Assembly (NCBI GenBank): GCA_963752695.1
Contig: CAVVZB010000001.1
Coordinates: 434,001 to 498,000 of the forward strand
DNA length: 64,000 nt
From: Bog-113 sp963752695
GTDB lineage: Bacteria; Acidobacteriota; Terriglobia; Bryobacterales; Bryobacteraceae
Direction: 5' to 3'
Shown here: piece by piece, positions 54,842-63,263 of the stretch
Position numbering within the stretch: the first letter of the stretch is position 1
Layout: the number at the start of each line of letters is the position of its first letter
Position numbers and translations under genes: made by a program
Notes under the pieces: model-generated
Database searches by the model: none
Told to the model about the DNA's origin: nothing
What the model saw: only the letters and a program-made list of their open reading frames with translations

Positions 54842-56266
54842 TTAGGTTGCCGGCTTGACGACAGGCGGCTTGTTGTCCACTTTCACCATGGCGCCGTTGC
54901 GCACCGTGCGAATTACCTGGAAAACGCCAGTGATGATCTCGTCGCCTTCCTTCAGACCGCTGGTGACCTGGATATCGCTGGTTCCAGTGATCCCGGTCTC
55001 CACCTTCCGGAACTGCGCCTTACCTTTCTCCACGACGAAGACACCTTGCAATTCTTCCTTCTTCGCCTTTTCCGCTGCCGGGTCGACCTTGGCCGGCGCC
55101 GGAGCGGGAGTCCCGTTGGCGGGCGCGTCCAGGTCCCCGCGTGTCCGCGTGGTAAGTGCTTGCAGGGGTATCGCGATCACGTTCTTCGCTGTTGCAGTGG
55201 TAATTTTAGCCGTGCACGAAAGTCCCGGCCGCACCTCGGCGGGAGGATTATCGAGCGCGATCACCACCTTAAAGTCCTTGGCTTCGTTGGTGGATGTGGT
55301 GCTCTGCGAGGCGGCCACTCCGGTCGACCGCAAAATGGCCGTGTCGCCAATCTCGGTCACCCGGCCTTTATAGACCTTGTTCGGAAGTGCATCGATGACG
55401 ATCTCCGCCACCTGACCCAGCTTCACGTTCACGATGTCGGTCTCGTCCACCCGGATCTCGGCGGTGATGACGCTCATATCGGCGATCGTCATGATCGTGC
55501 TCGCCGTCGAACTCTGGATACCCGGCACCACCGTCTCGCCGACTTTCATCGGGAGATTGGTGACCACGCCATCCAGCGGCGAATAGGAGTTGTACTTCCG
55601 CAGCACGTCGTTGATACGCGAAAGACTCGCACGCTGCTGAGCTATATGCCGCTGCGTGGAGGCGTTCTGCGCGGAGTATTGCGCCAGCTGTGACTTGGCT
55701 TGGATTAGCCGAGACTTCGCTTCAGCCAACGACGCGACAGCCGAATCCATCGCGGCCTTCTTGGTGTCGAAATCCTGCCGCGCAATCAGCTTCTGATCGA
55801 ACAGCTGCTTGCTGCGATCGAACTCCGCCTTGGCCTTCTCTAAGTCGGACTGCGCACGATCGATACCGGCCTGCATGGTGGCGACATTGTCCTCGCCCGC
55901 TTTGTAGCCCGCCTCGCTTGCCGCCGCATCGGCTTCAGCCGAAGTCAGCGCGGCTTTTTGAGCTTCAACGTCCGCCCGCGGCTGCGTGTTCTCCACGCTT
56001 GCCAAGAGCTGATTCTTGCGGACCCGGTCGCCTTCCTTCACGTAGATGGAGGTCAACTCTCCCATCGCGTTCGCGCCGATACTGATGTAGTTCTTAGGTT
56101 TGATTTCGCCCGAGGCCGTCACGAGGCTCGTCAGATCATCGCGCGTCACTTTGCTGGTCTGCACGGTGACTACGCCGCGTTGGCTGAGCCGGACGCTCGC
56201 CAGGATACCGCCCCCTACCAACAGCAACACGGCGACAGCGATAACTATCTTCCACTTACTTTTCAC
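54842..56266 (-). CDS. Periplasmic adaptor (membrane fusion) protein of an efflux system
   Basis: 474 aa. A short N-terminal membrane anchor (IVIAVAVLLLVGGGILASV) is followed by a biotinyl-lipoyl half (SIYVKEGDRVRKNQLLASV), a long coiled-coil hairpin (residues about 90-200, Ala/Lys/Asp-rich), the second lipoyl half (YSPLDGVVTNLPMKVGETVV), a beta-barrel (VTAEIRVDETDIVNV) and a proximal domain. Pro/Ala-rich insertion near residue 390. MacA/HlyD-type proteins bridge an inner-membrane ABC pump to an outer-membrane channel. Expected MacB-like partner is encoded only as the ATPase downstream. Confidence 0.9.
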   Translation of the reverse strand: MKSKWKIVIAVAVLLLVGGGILASVRLSQRGVVTVQTSKVTRDDLTSLVTASGEIKPKNYISIGANAMGELTSIYVKEGDRVRKNQLLASVENTQPRADVEAQKAALTSAEADAAASEAGYKAGEDNVATMQAGIDRAQSDLEKAKAEFDRSKQLFDQKLIARQDFDTKKAAMDSAVASLAEAKSRLIQAKSQLAQYSAQNASTQRHIAQQRASLSRINDVLRKYNSYSPLDGVVTNLPMKVGETVVPGIQSSTASTIMTIADMSVITAEIRVDETDIVNVKLGQVAEIVIDALPNKVYKGRVTEIGDTAILRSTGVAASQSTTSTNEAKDFKVVIALDNPPAEVRPGLSCTAKITTATAKNVIAIPLQALTTRTRGDLDAPANGTPAPAPAKVDPAAEKAKKEELQGVFVVEKGKAQFRKVETGITGTSDIQVTSGLKEGDEIITGVFQVIRTVRNGAMVKVDNKPPVVKPAT

Positions 56267-56372
56267 GGTACGGGCGCTCCTTTGGACTTAAACGAACGAA
56301 ACAGTATTTTGGTTCAGGGAATCTTCTATCTTTCCACAAAACCGGGCAGAACGTCAGGATGCACGCGCACGT

Positions 56373-56639
56373 TCAATTCATCCAGCGCACGCTCACGGGT
56401 TGCCCCGACGTGCAAACCATAGTCGCGGTCACACCCGACGCAATCTGCGCGCACGCATTATCGGTAGCCGACCGGAGTGCCGATTCCTTCTCCGCCGCCG
56501 ATGCGATCCGGCAAGACGTTCGGCCTTGGTACGCCATACAAACCTGACATCGAAACTTGCGGTTACCGAAGCTCGTGTAAATCAGAACCGCAAGCACGAT
56601 CGCGGCGAAGACGATCCCGAGCAGCACCGGCTTTCTCAT
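56373..56639 (-). CDS. Small membrane-anchored Cys-containing protein
   Basis: 88 aa. An N-terminal span (VLLGIVFAAIVLAVLIYTSF) is followed by a soluble part with RCQVCMAYQGRTSCRIAS, ATDNACAQI and ATMVCTSG, five cysteines in all. That fits disulfides in the periplasm or metal binding. It lies 23 bases after accA (same strand). Family not recognised; similar short proteins with CxxC-x-G occur in Acidobacteria. Confidence 0.65.
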   Translation of the reverse strand: MRKPVLLGIVFAAIVLAVLIYTSFGNRKFRCQVCMAYQGRTSCRIASAAEKESALRSATDNACAQIASGVTATMVCTSGQPVSVRWMN

Positions 56640-56662
56640 CGCGCGATCTCAAACCCGTTTAG

Positions 56663-57559
56663 CTAAACGAAGAAGTTGCCCATGCGGCGGAACTTGTCGT
56701 AGCGGTCCTGCACCAGTTGCTCGCGCGAGAGTGGCTTCAGGGCGGTGAGCGCCCCCCGGACCGTGTCCCGCAACGAAGCGGCGGCTGCCTCAACATCTTC
56801 GTGCGCGCCCGAGCCCGGCTCCGCAATCACGCCATCAATCAGACCGAACCCTAACAGGTCCTGCGACGTCATTCGCAGAGCGACCGCGGCCTCTTCGGCC
56901 TTCCCGGAATCCCGCCAAATGATCGCCGCGCAGCTCTCGGGCGAAATCACGCTATAGACCGAGTTCTCGAACATGTACACCCGGTTGGCCACGCCTACAG
57001 CTAACGCGCCACCACTGCCACCTTCGCCAATGCAGACCGCAATTACCGGCACCGGCAACCGGGCCATTTCCCGCAGATTGCGCGCGATCGCTTCCGCTTG
57101 CCCACGCTCTTCCGCGTCGATTCCGGGATAGGCGCCCGGCGTATCCATCAAAGTCAAAATCGGACGGCCAAATTTCCCGGCCATTTCCATCAGCCGGATC
57201 GCCTTGCGATAACCCTCTGGCTTCGGCATGCCGAAGTTGCGGAGCAGTTTCTGTTTGGTATCGCGCCCTTTCTGCTCGGCGATGATCATGATCGGCTCGC
57301 CTTCGAAAAAGCCCATGCCGCCGATAATAGCCGCGTCGTCCCCGAAGAGACGATCCCCATGCAGCTCCTGAAACCCGGTAATGAGCCGCTCGATGTAATC
57401 GGAAGCGTGCGGCCGCTTGGGATGCCTCGCCTTGAGAACACGCTCCCAGGCCGGCGCGGGCGTACGCGCCGGCGCGGCCTGTTCGGCTGCAATCCCAGGT
57501 TCGAGAGAGGCTTCGGGAGACGTTTCGGCGGACGCTTCAGAAGACGCTTCAGAAGACAT
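56663..57559 (-). CDS. accA: Acetyl-CoA carboxylase carboxyltransferase alpha subunit with atypical N-terminus
   Basis: 298 aa from ATG 57559. The core matches AccA: KARHPKRPHASDYIERL, ELHGDRLFGDDAAIIGG, GAYPGIDAEERGQAEAIARN, CIGEGGSGGALAVGVAN and SVISPESCAAIIWRD. With AccD, which is not here, it carboxylates acetyl-CoA to malonyl-CoA for fatty acid synthesis. The usual helical N-terminus (about 40 residues with an LxFE-type start and a coiled coil) is missing; in its place are Ser/Glu/Ala repeats (SSEASSEASAETSPEAS) and a Pro/Ala linker. Only 31 bases separate it from dnaE upstream. Confidence 0.9.
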   Translation of the reverse strand: MSSEASSEASAETSPEASLEPGIAAEQAAPARTPAPAWERVLKARHPKRPHASDYIERLITGFQELHGDRLFGDDAAIIGGMGFFEGEPIMIIAEQKGRDTKQKLLRNFGMPKPEGYRKAIRLMEMAGKFGRPILTLMDTPGAYPGIDAEERGQAEAIARNLREMARLPVPVIAVCIGEGGSGGALAVGVANRVYMFENSVYSVISPESCAAIIWRDSGKAEEAAVALRMTSQDLLGFGLIDGVIAEPGSGAHEDVEAAAASLRDTVRGALTALKPLSREQLVQDRYDKFRRMGNFFV

Positions 57560-57590
57560 GGATATCAGGATACCTAAATCCAGGGCTCCA

Positions 57591-60500
57591 CTAGCTGGCC
57601 AGTGTCTCCATTGCGTCTGCCCCGCAAATGCGTTCGAGTTCGGCGCGGAACCCGCGATCCGGTCGGACCATCGCGGGAATGTCCAATAAGACGCTGAAGT
57701 CCCCCGGCGATTCCAACTTGAGCCGGACATGCGTTTCCCCAGGCTTTTCCGAAAACAGCCGCGATAGCTCAGAGGCGCGATCGATGCCGTTCTTTCCGAG
57801 CCGGACCTTCACCGCAACCAGCGAAGGCATGGGAACGCGTACCAAATCAAGCGGCACGATCTCCTGCACAGACACCTTGGTTGCCACGCCTTCCTCCGGC
57901 AGCGCCGTCGCCCGCACCAACACCGCCCGATCTTCTTCCAGCATCGACAGCAGCCGCTCGTACTGCGTCGTGAAGAGCAGCGCTTCGGTGGCGCCCTCGC
58001 GATCTTCCAATTGCATCACCGCCCACGGCTTGCCTTCGCGGTTGCGCTTCCTTACGATGCCCGTAAGCACGCCGCACAGCGCCACGTCCGCACCCTTAGC
58101 TAAGCCTTCGAGGCTGCCGCTGGTATGGGTGGCCACTTCGCAGATCTTGTCTTCGTATTGATCCAGCGGATGCCCGGTCACATAGAACCCGAGCATGTCC
58201 TTTTCGGCCTGCAGCTTGTCTCGCGCCGTCCAATCCTGCGCTCGCGGCAAGGACGGCTCGGGCGTGTCCACGTCCGCCGCCAACATGCCGAACAAATCCT
58301 CCTGGCCCGACGCCCGATCGCGCAAACTGCGCATCCCGGTCTCCATCGCGCCTTCCACCGCCAGCATCAACTGCGCGCGCGTCCCGTTCAACCCATCCAT
58401 GGCGCCCGCGCGAATCAGACTCTCCACCATTCGGCGATTGATCTGGCTGATGTCCACCTTTTCGCAAAAATGAAAGAGCGAGCGGAACCGGCCAACTTCC
58501 TGCCGCGCCTTCACCACCGCATCCACAGCCGTCCCACCCACGTTCTTGATCGCTCCCAGGCCAAAGCGAATCGCATCCCCGTCCGGCGTGAAGTTGCAAT
58601 CGCTCGCGTTCACGTCCGGCGGCAGCACGCGGATCTTCATCTCGCGGCATTCGTTGATGTACTTGACCACCTTGGGGACGTTCCCCGTTTCCGATGTCAG
58701 CAGCGCCGCCATGAAATCCACGCGATAGTGCGCCTTCAAGTACGCGGTCACAAATGCCAGGTACGCATACGCCGCCGAGTGCGACTTGTTGAACCCGTAG
58801 CCGGCGAACTGCTCCATCAGGTCGAAGATCTTCTCCACCTTCTTCGCCGGATGACCCTTGGCAGCCGCGCCGGTGATAAACCGCTCGCGTTGCTTGGCCA
58901 TCTCCTCGGCCTTTTTCTTACCCATCGCGCGCCGCAACAGATCGGCTTCCCCGAGAGAGTATCCGGCGATCCTGCTCGAGATCTGCATCACCTGTTCCTG
59001 ATACAAAATCACGCCGTAAGTCTCTTCGAGCACGCCTTTCAAATCGGGCAGCTCATACACGATTGGTTTGCGGCCGTGCTTGCGCTCGATGAAATCGTCC
59101 AGCATTCCGCCTTGCATCGGCCCAGGACGGTACAGCGCGTTTAACGCTGTTAAGTCCTCGATGCGCGATGGCTGATAGCGCCTCAGAATGTCGCGCATGC
59201 CGGGCGATTCGAACTGAAACACGCCGCTGGTGAAGCCCTTGCAGAACAGCTCGTAGCTCTGCGGATCGTCCAGCGGCAGATCTTCCATCACCAGCTTGAC
59301 TTTATGCCGCTTCTCGATATTGCGCATCGCATCTTCGATCAGCGTCAGCGTCGTCAGGCCCAGAAAATCCATCTTGAGAAGCGCCAGCTTCTCCAGGCCG
59401 TTCATGTCGTACTGGGTGACAATTTCGTCGCGATTGGTGCGGTAGAGCGGCACCAGGTTCTTCAGCGGTTCGGGCGAAATCACAACGCCGGCCGCGTGCA
59501 CCGACGAGTTCCGCGCCAGGCCTTCGAGCTTGAGGCTGGTATCCAGTACGTCCCGCATGCGCGAGTCTTTGCGCGCCGCCTCGTCAAACCCGGGCTCGGC
59601 CTTCATCGCGTCTTTCAGCTTGATGTTGAGCGGCATGCCCGGCACCAGCTTGCTGAGCTTATCCACGTCCCCGTAGCTGATATCGAGCACGCGCCCCACG
59701 TCTTTTATGGCCGCGCGCGTGCCCAACGTATTGAAGGTGATAATCTGCGCCACCTGCTCGCGCCCGTACTTCTCGGTCACGTACCGGATCACCTCGCCAC
59801 GCCGGTTCATGCAGAAATCGATATCGATATCCGGCATTGAAATGCGTTCCGGATTCAGAAAGCGCTCAAATAGCAGGCCATACTGCAAAGGATCGATATC
59901 GGTGATCTCCATTGCGTAGCTCACCAGGCTGCCCGCCGCCGAGCCGCGCCCGGGACCTACCGCAATTCCCGCGTCTTTGGCATAGCGGATGAAGTCCCAA
60001 ACGATCAGAAAATAGCCCGAGAACCGCATCTGCTGGATCATGCGGATCTCAAAATCCATCCGCTCCAGGTAATCCGGCAGCGCGCAGCGCAGCTTGCCCG
60101 CCGCCGCCAACGCTTCCAAACGCCCGCGCCGCTTCTCGAAGCCCTGACGCGCGACGAACTCGAAATACGTGTCGATGGAATGCGCTGGCGGAACGTCAAA
60201 CTTCGGAAACGGTTCCTTAACCTTTTCGAGCTTCACCTGACAGCGTTGCGCGATCTCCCACGGGCGATCCACCGCGTCGGGCAATTCGCCAAACAACTGC
60301 AGCATTTCCTCTTTCGTCTTGAGGTAGAACTCGGGATGGTCGAACCGCATCCGGTTGGGATCGGACATGGTCTTGCCCGTCTGGATGCACATCAGGATTT
60401 CGTGCGCCCGCGCATCATCCTTGCGCAAGTAGTGCGCGTCGTTGGTGGCAACCAGCGGAATGCCGGTTTCGCGCGACATGCGCACCAGCCCCGGCGTTAC

Positions 60501-61055
60501 CACCTTATCGTGATCGATGCCGTGGTCCTGCACTTCGAGAAAGAAATTGTCTTTTCCGAACAGGTCCTGATACTCGTGCGCGAGGCGGCGAGCATCGCTA
60601 TAACGATCCGCGATGATGGTCTCGTTGATGTCCCCGCGCAAGCACGCCGAAAGCGCAATCAGCCCCTTCGAATGGCGGTTTAGCAGGTCTTTGTCGATCC
60701 GCGGCTTATAGTAAAAGCCGTCCAGAAACCCCGTGCTGACCAGATTGATCAGGTTGCGATAACCCTCCTGGTTCTCGCACAGCAGTACCAGATGGTTGTA
60801 GCGGTCGGTCTCCGAACGCGTCTTGTGACCGCGTTGCGAGACGTACACCTCGCAGCCGAGTACGGGGTGAATGCCGTTCTCCTTGGCGGTGTTATAGAAC
60901 TGCACGGCGCCGAACATATTTCCGTGATCGGTCATCGCGATAGCCGGCATATTCTGCTCGGTCGCGACTTTCATCAATTGGCCGATCTCGCAAGCGCCGT
61001 CAAGCAGCGAATAATCGGTGTGGCAGTGCAGGTGGACAAAAGGGACGTCGGACAT
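57591..61055 (-). CDS. dnaE: DNA polymerase III alpha subunit
   Basis: 1154 aa, replicative polymerase of the DnaE1 type. The PHP domain starts at FVHLHCHTDYSLLDGA. The catalytic acids are in SMPDIDIDFCMNRR. The palm/fingers show GPGRGSAAGSLVSYA, MQGGMLDDFIERKHG and FNKSHSAAYAYL. A helix-hairpin-helix region and an OB fold (VALCGVLTGIVRKRNREGKPW) follow. No intein or exonuclease fusion is seen. It lies 31 bases upstream of accA; dnaE-accA adjacency is common in bacteria. Confidence 0.97.
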   Translation of the reverse strand: MSDVPFVHLHCHTDYSLLDGACEIGQLMKVATEQNMPAIAMTDHGNMFGAVQFYNTAKENGIHPVLGCEVYVSQRGHKTRSETDRYNHLVLLCENQEGYRNLINLVSTGFLDGFYYKPRIDKDLLNRHSKGLIALSACLRGDINETIIADRYSDARRLAHEYQDLFGKDNFFLEVQDHGIDHDKVVTPGLVRMSRETGIPLVATNDAHYLRKDDARAHEILMCIQTGKTMSDPNRMRFDHPEFYLKTKEEMLQLFGELPDAVDRPWEIAQRCQVKLEKVKEPFPKFDVPPAHSIDTYFEFVARQGFEKRRGRLEALAAAGKLRCALPDYLERMDFEIRMIQQMRFSGYFLIVWDFIRYAKDAGIAVGPGRGSAAGSLVSYAMEITDIDPLQYGLLFERFLNPERISMPDIDIDFCMNRRGEVIRYVTEKYGREQVAQIITFNTLGTRAAIKDVGRVLDISYGDVDKLSKLVPGMPLNIKLKDAMKAEPGFDEAARKDSRMRDVLDTSLKLEGLARNSSVHAAGVVISPEPLKNLVPLYRTNRDEIVTQYDMNGLEKLALLKMDFLGLTTLTLIEDAMRNIEKRHKVKLVMEDLPLDDPQSYELFCKGFTSGVFQFESPGMRDILRRYQPSRIEDLTALNALYRPGPMQGGMLDDFIERKHGRKPIVYELPDLKGVLEETYGVILYQEQVMQISSRIAGYSLGEADLLRRAMGKKKAEEMAKQRERFITGAAAKGHPAKKVEKIFDLMEQFAGYGFNKSHSAAYAYLAFVTAYLKAHYRVDFMAALLTSETGNVPKVVKYINECREMKIRVLPPDVNASDCNFTPDGDAIRFGLGAIKNVGGTAVDAVVKARQEVGRFRSLFHFCEKVDISQINRRMVESLIRAGAMDGLNGTRAQLMLAVEGAMETGMRSLRDRASGQEDLFGMLAADVDTPEPSLPRAQDWTARDKLQAEKDMLGFYVTGHPLDQYEDKICEVATHTSGSLEGLAKGADVALCGVLTGIVRKRNREGKPWAVMQLEDREGATEALLFTTQYERLLSMLEEDRAVLVRATALPEEGVATKVSVQEIVPLDLVRVPMPSLVAVKVRLGKNGIDRASELSRLFSEKPGETHVRLKLESPGDFSVLLDIPAMVRPDRGFRAELERICGADAMETLAS

Positions 61056-61159
61056 TCCTGGGGCGGTCTTCCTGGGGAGGTGATTTCATTCTTTCACAGA
61101 CCTCGCGATTTGCGGGAGGGTCCGATTGAAACCGCGAGTGATACGATGGCACTTTGTCG

Positions 61160-61546
61160 ATGCCCGAGGAAGCAGTTTCGCTCGACACGCCCGAGATCCC
61201 CGATAAGCTCTACTTCCGCATCGGCGAGGCGAGCAAGCTTCTGGGAGTGGAACCCTATGTATTGCGCTATTGGGAGACTGAATTTCCGAGTCTGTCACCC
61301 AAGAAGTCGGATACGGGCCACCGCTTGTACCGCCGGAAAGATGTCGAGCAGCTCCTTCTTATTAAAGAACTTCTTTACGCAAAGCGCTTTACAATTGAGG
61401 GCGCTAGGCAAACGCTAGCTACGCGTGGCAAGGAAGCCCGCGAGGTCCGCACGGACGCTCCGCGCGCGCAGTCCAACCTCTTCCCCGATAACACGATACC
61501 GGACATTCGGCGCGAGCTTGCCGCGATTCTGGATCTTTTGCGCTAA
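61160..61546 (+). CDS. MerR-family transcriptional regulator
   Basis: 128 aa from ATG 61160. The winged helix-turn-helix is FRIGEASKLLGVEPYVLRYWE, followed by HRLYRRKDVEQLLLIKELL. The C-terminus is a short helix (ELAAILDLLR) without cysteines or an effector domain, so ligand is unknown. The same short-form MerR often accompanies ihfA/himA in other bacteria. The end overlaps the parB stop by 4 bases, converging. Confidence 0.85.
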   Translation: MPEEAVSLDTPEIPDKLYFRIGEASKLLGVEPYVLRYWETEFPSLSPKKSDTGHRLYRRKDVEQLLLIKELLYAKRFTIEGARQTLATRGKEAREVRTDAPRAQSNLFPDNTIPDIRRELAAILDLLR

Positions 61547-62430
61547 GCGTCCTGCACGATGACGGAGTAGATGCGGTCAAGATCTTCCCCGGAGTAGTAG
61601 TCGATCTCCAGCTTCCCTTTTCCCTTCCCTTTATCGACGATGCGCACGCGGGTTCCGAGCACGCGTTCCAGCTCGTCGATGGCCGCCTTAACGTTCGGAT
61701 CGGGCCCTGAGGGCGTTGGCGTCTTCTCGGCAGTGGGCTCGGCATTGTGCAAGGTTGTGCTCTTTTCGAGCTGCCGCACGGACCAATCGAACAACATGGA
61801 CTTCCGGGCGAGCTCGCGAAGCTGGTCCGGGTCGTCCACTTTCAGCAGGGCGCGTGCATGTCCGGCGGTAAGGTAGCCTTGCGCGATTAGCTCCTGGATA
61901 TCGGCCGGAAGTTGCAGCAGCCGGATGGAATTCGAAATCGTCGCGCGATCCTTACCCGTCCGAATCCCGATCTGCTCATGACTAAATCCGAGATCGCCAC
62001 TTAACCGATGGAATGCCTGGGCTTCCTCGATGGCATTTAGATTTTCCCGTTGAATGTTCTCGACTAGCGCTACTTCGAGCATGCGCTCGTCCGGCATGTC
62101 CTGGATGTGCACAGGAACCATAGCAAGTCCAGCTAATTTCGATGCCCGCCAACGGCGCTCCCCGGCAATTAGCTCGTAACGATCTCCAACATGGCGCACC
62201 ACTAAAGGCTGAATGACTCCGTCCGTGCGGATCGACTGCGCCAACTCACCCAGCGCGCGTTCGTCGAAGTGCTTACGCGGCTGAAATGGGTTCGGCACGA
62301 TCGTTTCAATCGGAAGCTCGGTTGGATTGCCAGGGATTGTTGGCGGGGACAGCGGGGCGCTAGCTTCCACCGGCTGGGGCCGGTTGGGAAGCAAAGTGTG
62401 CAAGCCTCTACCGAGAGCTCTTTTGTTCAT
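61543..62430 (-). CDS. parB: Chromosome partitioning protein ParB
   Basis: 295 aa. The start is put at ATG 62430 (MNKRALGRGLHTLLPN), the standard ParB beginning. CTP-binding/sliding-clamp domain: PNPFQPRKHFDERALGELA and LIAGERRWRASKLAG (GERR box). The helix-turn-helix lies around GFSHEQIGIRTGKDRATISNS. The C-terminal dimer part ends LDRIYSVIVQ. It loads at parS and spreads along DNA. It overlaps parA by 23 bases. Confidence 0.95.
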   Translation of the reverse strand: MNKRALGRGLHTLLPNRPQPVEASAPLSPPTIPGNPTELPIETIVPNPFQPRKHFDERALGELAQSIRTDGVIQPLVVRHVGDRYELIAGERRWRASKLAGLAMVPVHIQDMPDERMLEVALVENIQRENLNAIEEAQAFHRLSGDLGFSHEQIGIRTGKDRATISNSIRLLQLPADIQELIAQGYLTAGHARALLKVDDPDQLRELARKSMLFDWSVRQLEKSTTLHNAEPTAEKTPTPSGPDPNVKAAIDELERVLGTRVRIVDKGKGKGKLEIDYYSGEDLDRIYSVIVQDA

Positions 62431-63184
62431 GGCTGAGGATTTCCTTGGCAAGTTGGATGTAAGCGTCGGCACCCTTTGATTTCGGGTCGTAGAGCAGGAT
62501 CGGCTTCCCGAAACTGGGTGCCTCGGCAAGCTTGATGTTTCTCGGGATTATGGCCTTACAGACGTCCGTTCCGAAAAATTCCCGCAGATCGGCGACGACT
62601 TGGCGGGTGAGGTTCGTCCGGTCATCGTACATGGTGAGCAAAATGCCTTCGAGCGCGATTTTATGCTTGAATGAGCTGCGGACGCGATCAATCGTGTCGA
62701 GCAGTTCAGATACCCCCTCCAGGGCGAAGAATTCGCACTGAATCGGAACTAGAACGGAATCGGACGCGAGCAGGGCATTGAGCGTGAGCAGGTCGAGAGC
62801 CGGCGGGCAATCGATCAGCACGTATCGATAAGACTTCTGTACGGCCTGCAGCTTCTCGCGAAGCCGGGTTTCCCGATTGGGCAGCGCGACTAGTTCAATG
62901 TTTGCCCCCACCAGATTCTTGTCGGACGGAAGAATGTCCAGGCCGTCGATCTCGGTTTTAATCACCGTGGGCGCGATATCCGCGTTTCCGAGCAGGACAT
63001 CGTAAAAATTAGCTTGTGTCGGATCTTTTCGAATACCCAGGCCGGTGGTGGCGTTGCCTTGCGGATCGGCGTCGATCAGGAGTACTGGGATGTCGTTGAC
63101 GGCTAAAGAGGCAGCCAAATTGATGGCTGTGGTGGTTTTACCAACCCCGCCTTTCTGGTTGGTAATCGAAATAACGCGGGACAA
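62408..63184 (-). CDS. parA: Chromosome partitioning ATPase ParA
   Basis: 258 aa, Soj type. The deviant Walker A motif is NQKGGVGKTTTAINLA (Lys11 and Lys16), Walker B-type VLIDCPPALDLLTLNAL, and PIQCEFFALEGVSELL follows. No N-terminal helix-turn-helix, so the chromosomal short form. It works with ParB and the two parS sites 40 to 79 bases upstream of its start. Confidence 0.96.
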   Translation of the reverse strand: MSRVISITNQKGGVGKTTTAINLAASLAVNDIPVLLIDADPQGNATTGLGIRKDPTQANFYDVLLGNADIAPTVIKTEIDGLDILPSDKNLVGANIELVALPNRETRLREKLQAVQKSYRYVLIDCPPALDLLTLNALLASDSVLVPIQCEFFALEGVSELLDTIDRVRSSFKHKIALEGILLTMYDDRTNLTRQVVADLREFFGTDVCKAIIPRNIKLAEAPSFGKPILLYDPKSKGADAYIQLAKEILSHEQKSSR

Positions 63185-63224
63185 GCCAAAAGGCTATCAC
63201 GCGGGGGATTGGTTTGCCGAATTA

Positions 63225-63240
63225 TGTTTCACGTGAAACA
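63225..63240. other. parS site 1
   Basis: TGTTTCACGTGAAACA is a perfect match to the 16-base parS palindrome of bacterial chromosomes, the loading site for ParB. It lies in the gap between mnmG and parA, so ParB may also repress the parAB operon from here. Confidence 0.95.
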
Positions 63241-63247
63241 TTCGGGA

Positions 63248-63263
63248 CGTTTCACGTGAAACA
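63248..63263. other. parS site 2
   Basis: CGTTTCACGTGAAACA matches 15 of 16 bases, with the GTTTCACGTGAAAC core intact. It starts 7 bases after the first site and touches the mnmG stop codon. Confidence 0.93.

Noticed and set aside
58125..59144. Plus-strand frame of 339 codons
   Set aside because: Shadow of dnaE.
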